Assembly (NCBI RefSeq): GCF_003075435.1
Contig: NZ_QCZJ01000001.1
Span: forward strand, 558,001 to 622,000
Source of the DNA: Terrimonas sp.
GTDB lineage: Bacteria; Bacteroidota; Bacteroidia; Chitinophagales; Chitinophagaceae
DNA: 64,000 nt
Direction: 5' to 3'
Positions 62,921 through 64,000 of this stretch are shown here, piece after piece. The notes under the pieces were generated by a model. It was given only the letters and a program-made list of their open reading frames with translations, did no database searches and was not told the DNA's origin. Each line of letters starts with the position of its first letter. Within the stretch, counting starts at the first letter, position 1. The position numbers and the translations under genes were made by a program.

Positions 62921-63019
62921 CTTGTAAAAAGGCCGGCCGGTGGGGTCGGATCAATGCTCCGTTAGGGTACAACGGCTTTCCTGATCGGTCAATCAACTAT
63001 TGGCCGGCCTTTTTGCAAG
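62921..63019. repeat. Large perfect-stem hairpin between trmD and the S4 protein gene
   Basis: CTTGTAAAAAGGCCGGCC (62921-62938) pairs with GGCCGGCCTTTTTGCAAG (63002-63019) with one mismatch. The interior contains a CCGTT/AACGG stem around AGGGTAC. T-runs on both outer sides allow bidirectional termination of the S4 gene transcript. The size (99 bases) and internal structure exceed an ordinary terminator. Confidence 0.7.
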
Positions 63020-63155
63020 TCCTGAACAACTAAGTGAATTTTGGTTTAGGGAACAGAGGTTAGCACGTTAATATATCTCTGGCATGAATAATTACATTTT
63101 ATCAGACGAGATATGCTAAGAAAAGGATGTATGATCTCTGAAAAAAATCCTGGAA

Positions 63156-63545
63156 TTACTCATTCAGAAAGTCATCAATGTCACGCCGTTCTTTTTTGGT
63201 TGGCCGCCCAACTTTGCTTAAGCGTTTCCCTGTATGAAAACTTGCCGCCTGGTATTGCAGCCGTTCTATTTCTTCTTCCGGAGTTATATCAATATAATAT
63301 TTGAGCGCTTCACTGTACTGTACCCGGCTGTGTAATAACCCCGTTACCTTAATCCGCCATTTTTTATGCTCGGTTTTTATTTCATACTCATCGCCAACAT
63401 GCACATTCTTTGAAGCCTTTGCCTGCTCGCCGTTATACTTTACTTTGCCCTTTTCACACGCATCGGTAGCTATACTCCGCGTTTTAAACATTCGTACCGA
63501 CCATAAGTATTTATCCAGCCTCAGCTTTTCTTTTGGTTCGTTCAT
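63156..63545 (-). CDS. S4-domain RNA-binding protein (HslR-like)
   Basis: 129 residues from ATG 63545 (63569 is possible; the frame continues to 63620 but that part lies in a dispersed repeat). An S4 domain covers about residues 8-65: KLRLDKYLWSVRMFKTRSIATDACEKGKVKYNG and the VHVGDEYEIK segment. The C-terminal RLSKVGRPTKKERRDIDDFL is the conserved basic tail of HslR/Hsp15 proteins, which recycle stalled 50S subunits. No hslO (Hsp33) neighbour. Confidence 0.9.
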   Translation of the reverse strand: MNEPKEKLRLDKYLWSVRMFKTRSIATDACEKGKVKYNGEQAKASKNVHVGDEYEIKTEHKKWRIKVTGLLHSRVQYSEALKYYIDITPEEEIERLQYQAASFHTGKRLSKVGRPTKKERRDIDDFLNE

Positions 63546-63584
63546 ATGTGCAAGTTCAATAATTTTCATGAATTTGCCGGAGAA

Positions 63585-63800
63585 GGATGTCCGTCTTTTC
63601 GACCGAGCCAACACGGGCATTGTGCTTTAATCACATTTACGCAAGGGAGAAAACTGCCTGGCATTTGCACTATTGCTCAACTTTTATACTACTGACCAAC
63701 AGACCTGCCTGCCGGCAGGCAGGTTTACCTTCGGTGAGAAAAATTCCCTCCCGCCGCAAAATACTTTTAATTCAATTTTCGTGAGGGCGGGGATCAAAAG
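63585..63800 (-). repeat. Modular palindromic repeat, copy C (interrupted)
   Basis: Reading plus strand: TTTTCGACCGAGCCAACACG, then a GGGAGAAAACTGCCTGG stretch, CCAACAGA, the inserted 20-bp palindrome, TTTACCTTCGGTGAGAAAA, and CCCGCC-(about 30)-GGCGGG. These are the same blocks as in copies A and B, partly in reverse. The remaining bases 63801-63960 show nothing recognisable. Confidence 0.75.
63704..63723. mobile_element. 20-bp palindromic insertion, copy 2 (perfect)
   Basis: CCTGCCTGCCGGCAGGCAGG is a perfect palindrome. It separates CCAACAGA from TTTACCTTCGGTGAGAAAA; the same flanks are joined directly in the reverse complement of 22935-22964. That reading of the empty site shows an insertion of exactly 20 bases without target duplication. 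Confidence 0.9.
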
Positions 63801-63964
63801 GACGGGAGAGCGCCTTTGCATTTTGCTATCAGCTTTCAGCAATCAGACCTCAGTTTTCAGAGATGCGCATTTCCCAATTCACCATCTAATGATCAAACCC
63901 GAAGCCACTTATCAAAACCTTTCCCTTAATTTCTTTTTCTCTTTTATATTTACTGCTTAAATCA

Positions 63965-64000
63965 ATGCTTATTATGTACCGAACCAAAAACATCCAGGGA
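63965..64000 (+). CDS. Possible gene start cut by the right window edge
   Basis: ATG 63965 and in-frame ATG 63974 open a frame (M Y R T K N I Q G) that is not closed before the end of the window. Only 12 codons are visible, so no product can be named and it may not be a gene. Confidence 0.25.
   Translation, partial: MLIMYRTKNIQG

Noticed and set aside
63546-63620. N-terminal extension of the S4 protein to codon 63620
   Set aside because: The added residues come from the dispersed repeat copy C; homologous proteins start near MNEPKEKLRLDKYL.
1-64000. tRNA genes, rRNA genes, CRISPR arrays and classical IS elements
   Set aside because: No cloverleaf with a T-loop consensus, no regularly spaced repeat-spacer array and no transposase were found by eye; a dedicated search could still reveal a tRNA.

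Overview
The window looks like chromosome of a Bacteroidota bacterium, most likely Chitinophagia (Chitinophagaceae-like). Supporting signs are a SusC/TonB-type receptor with a carboxypeptidase-regulatory-like N-terminus, a gliding-motility/T9SS C-terminal sorting domain, a GldM-C-like protein, many small lipoproteins, no Shine-Dalgarno-type leaders, and several Bacteroidota -33/-7 promoters (TTTG ... TANNTTTG). No rRNA, tRNA, CRISPR array, transposase or integrase gene was found.

Layout. 0-7.5 kb: start of a TonB-dependent receptor (minus strand, cut by the window edge), a DUF47/PiT phosphate uptake pair, a nucleotide-sugar run (rmlA, galE, the C-terminal half of a split transketolase), and an ECF sigma / membrane protein / Spy-like periplasmic protein module. 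7.7-22.4 kb: TrpB2-type tryptophan synthase beta, a histidine kinase without an adjacent regulator, a large T9SS cargo protein, a sulfatase, a propeller plus helical-toroid protein, two tandem small secreted paralogs, a pectate-lyase-fold protein, a metallophosphoesterase and a lipoprotein.

22.4-35.8 kb is the accessory part. It contains a sigma-like / small protein / ClpP operon between repeats; an Rpn-type nuclease gene broken by an exact 20-bp palindrome; a two-gene unknown module bracketed by two homologous ~200-bp structured direct repeats (an integron-cassette-like arrangement without an integrase in view); a tight operon of two DUF488 proteins and a putative dual-OB protein; a small XRE regulator; a toxin/immunity-like pair; and a GNAT-like protein followed by two tiny paralogous basic proteins. 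The gaps are filled with dispersed and tandem palindromic repeats.

35.9-63.6 kb returns to core genes: purL, a TPR lipoprotein, an RsmB/NSUN methyltransferase, a tandem family of YYYQ-ending lipoproteins with one decayed copy, sucB and sucA, rpsT, a CBM9 plus GH10-like pair, a COG4315-type lipoprotein, a four-gene two-component operon (NarL-type regulator, kinase, membrane protein, unknown), three small secreted proteins, a deoxynucleoside kinase, trpS, a GH43-like lipoprotein, an L,D-transpeptidase, trmD and an S4 RNA-binding protein. The right end carries another copy of the repeat family, again split by the same 20-bp palindrome, and possibly the first codons of a gene that continues outside.

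Most notable signals: (1) a perfect 20-bp palindrome inserted cleanly at two unrelated sites, with the empty site readable in both cases; (2) the cassette-like two-gene module between homologous structured repeats; (3) the DUF488-DUF488-dual-OB operon; (4) ClpP in an operon with a sigma-like factor; (5) two toxin-antitoxin-like sets.
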